Virus record (IMG/VR): IMGVR_UViG_3300042860_001903
Coordinates: 1 to 28,821 of that record
Length of the DNA: 28,821 nucleotides
From: a virus
Direction: 5' to 3' (one strand)
Position numbers and translations under genes: made by a program. Shown in pieces: positions 27,820 to 28,821 of this stretch (within the stretch, counting starts at the first letter, position 1; each line of letters begins with the position of its first letter). The notes under the pieces were generated by a model. It saw only the letters and a program-made list of their open reading frames with translations. It was not told the DNA's origin and searched no databases.

Positions 27820-28821
27820 GTGAGCACCGGCCTCTACAGCGGCGTCTCCGGCCTCGCGCTCGGCACCGGCCTGTACAAGGGCGCGCAGGGGCTGTGGGGC
27901 GGATCGAGTGGCCTGATCGATCAGTTCGGCGCGTCGCTGTCGCTGAACTTCCTAGCCGGCGCGCCGCTGGACAGCCGCATCACGTTCAGCCGCACGACGA
28001 ACGCCACGCTGGTCGATAGCACCGGGCGGGTGACCTACGCGCCGAACAATCTGGTGCTGCGGTCGGAAGAGTTCGATAACGCGGCGTGGACGAAGACGCG
28101 CTCCAGCATCACGGCTAACGCTACAACCTCGCCCGATGGTACAGCGAACGCGGATAGATTTGTCATAGACACTACGGCGGCAACCAACCATGCAGTTGGT
28201 CAGTCTGCTTCAGTAACCAGCGGGACAACTTACGCGCTCACCGTGTTTGCTAAAGCCGATCAGTTTAGCCAAATCAATTTGCGATTTTCGGCTCAATTTC
28301 CAGCCGGAAACGTTTATTACGACCTAAATAACGGAACTATTTCTTCCGCAGGGTCTGTTGTTTCGGCTTCTATGACCTCGTTTGGCAACGGCTGGTGGCG
28401 GTGCGTACTTGTGATGACTGCCAACGCAACCGGCGCGGCGGCAGGCCAAATCTTTCTTGCTCAAGGCAATTCGATCACCATAGCGACGGCTGACGGCACC
28501 AGCGGCCTGTTCATCTGGGGCGCGCAACTTGAAGCCGTCACCTACCAGACGCTGCCCTCGACGTATGTGCAGACGGTCGCCTCGGCCTACTACGGCCCGC
28601 GCTTTGACTACGATCCCGTCACGCTGGCTCCGCGCGGCCTGCTGATTGAGGAGCAGCGGGTGAACTTGGCTCTGTATTCGGCGGAATTTGATAACGCGGG
28701 TTGGGCTAAAGATAATGCCACGATAACAGCCAATGCCGCCGTGGCACCTGACGGCACGACCACCGCAGATAAAGCTATACCAAGCAATGGTGTAGATTTG
28801 ACGTCTATTGCTAATGGTACA
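27820..28821 (+). CDS. head spike/tail fibre protein with repeated sandwich domain (5' part only)
   Basis: The frame is open from a GTG at 27820 (two bases after the preceding stop) to the end of the window, 334 codons without stop. A Gly-rich start is followed by LDSRITFSRTTNATLVDSTG, then two copies of a module. Copy one is NLVLRSEEFDNAAWTKTRSS ... TTYALTVFAKAD ... GWWRC ... FIWGAQLEAV; copy two begins RFDYDPVTLAPRGLLIEEQR and NLALYSAEFDNAGWAK. These are the repeated jelly-roll-like modules of phage head-spike/fibre proteins, probably carbohydrate-binding. Positions about 28140-28480 are visibly richer in A/T than both flanks, suggesting domain acquisition. The gene continues beyond the window. 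Confidence 0.85.
   Translation, partial: MSTGLYSGVSGLALGTGLYKGAQGLWGGSSGLIDQFGASLSLNFLAGAPLDSRITFSRTTNATLVDSTGRVTYAPNNLVLRSEEFDNAAWTKTRSSITANATTSPDGTANADRFVIDTTAATNHAVGQSASVTSGTTYALTVFAKADQFSQINLRFSAQFPAGNVYYDLNNGTISSAGSVVSASMTSFGNGWWRCVLVMTANATGAAAGQIFLAQGNSITIATADGTSGLFIWGAQLEAVTYQTLPSTYVQTVASAYYGPRFDYDPVTLAPRGLLIEEQRVNLALYSAEFDNAGWAKDNATITANAAVAPDGTTTADKAIPSNGVDLTSIANGT

Noticed and set aside
1-28821. tRNA genes, integrase and attachment site
   Set aside because: By eye no cloverleaf, tyrosine or serine recombinase motif, or att-like repeat was seen. A tRNA scan was not possible here, so absence is only provisional.

Overview
This window is most of a tailed double-stranded DNA phage (or prophage) genome, about 60-65% GC. 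No host chromosomal gene, rRNA or tRNA was seen. An alphaproteobacterial host is likely because the phage carries a DUF2312/GapR-family gene, a family known almost only from Alphaproteobacteria and their phages. Two-subunit terminase, a very large portal, a scaffold, a Mu gpT-like major capsid protein and a head/tail fibre gene mark it as a caudovirus. The unusually long portal fits podovirus-like relatives, but no diagnostic tail gene lies inside the window.

Layout. Positions 2-334 hold the 3' end of a rightward gene, probably the last late gene if the map is circular or permuted. It converges with a leftward early block (297-13078). Reading leftward from 13078, that block encodes two small coiled-coil proteins, a YdaS/Cro-like regulator, a C5 cytosine methyltransferase, a primase-helicase fusion, several small proteins, a RecB/Cas4-like DUF2800 nuclease, a DUF2815 ssDNA-binding-type protein, the GapR-like protein, a family A DNA polymerase, a VRR-NUC nuclease and an SNF2-type helicase. 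A rightward metallophosphoesterase and a 55-residue protein lie at 13204-14384. A second leftward block of small accessory genes (14368-17101) includes a possible nuclease and two overlapping membrane proteins. A 400-base non-coding region at 17102-17504 is packed with TGCAGCA/TGCTGCA motifs and separates this block from the rightward late genes: a 98-residue protein, terS, terL, portal, two small proteins, a GroES-like co-chaperonin, scaffold, a hypothetical, a probable decoration protein, major capsid, an endonuclease VII-like HNH gene, two small virion-type proteins and a fibre gene that runs off the end.

How it works together. Most genes abut or overlap by 1-4 bases (ATGA, GTGA or TGATG junctions), so they are probably translated as coupled operons. 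The most distinctive feature is a recurrent control module. An inverted repeat of the type TGCAA-N7-TTGCA, with a TTGCAA that could be a -35 box, is followed by a leader of the form ATCAGCAA...GGAGAC just before the start codon. The full module or a clear variant precedes six genes, and the leader alone precedes a seventh. The DNA polymerase leader carries a long stem-loop that buries the polymerase ribosome-binding site and displays, in its loop, the reverse complement of that leader. This suggests RNA-level cross-regulation of early genes and is the best candidate here for an undescribed system.
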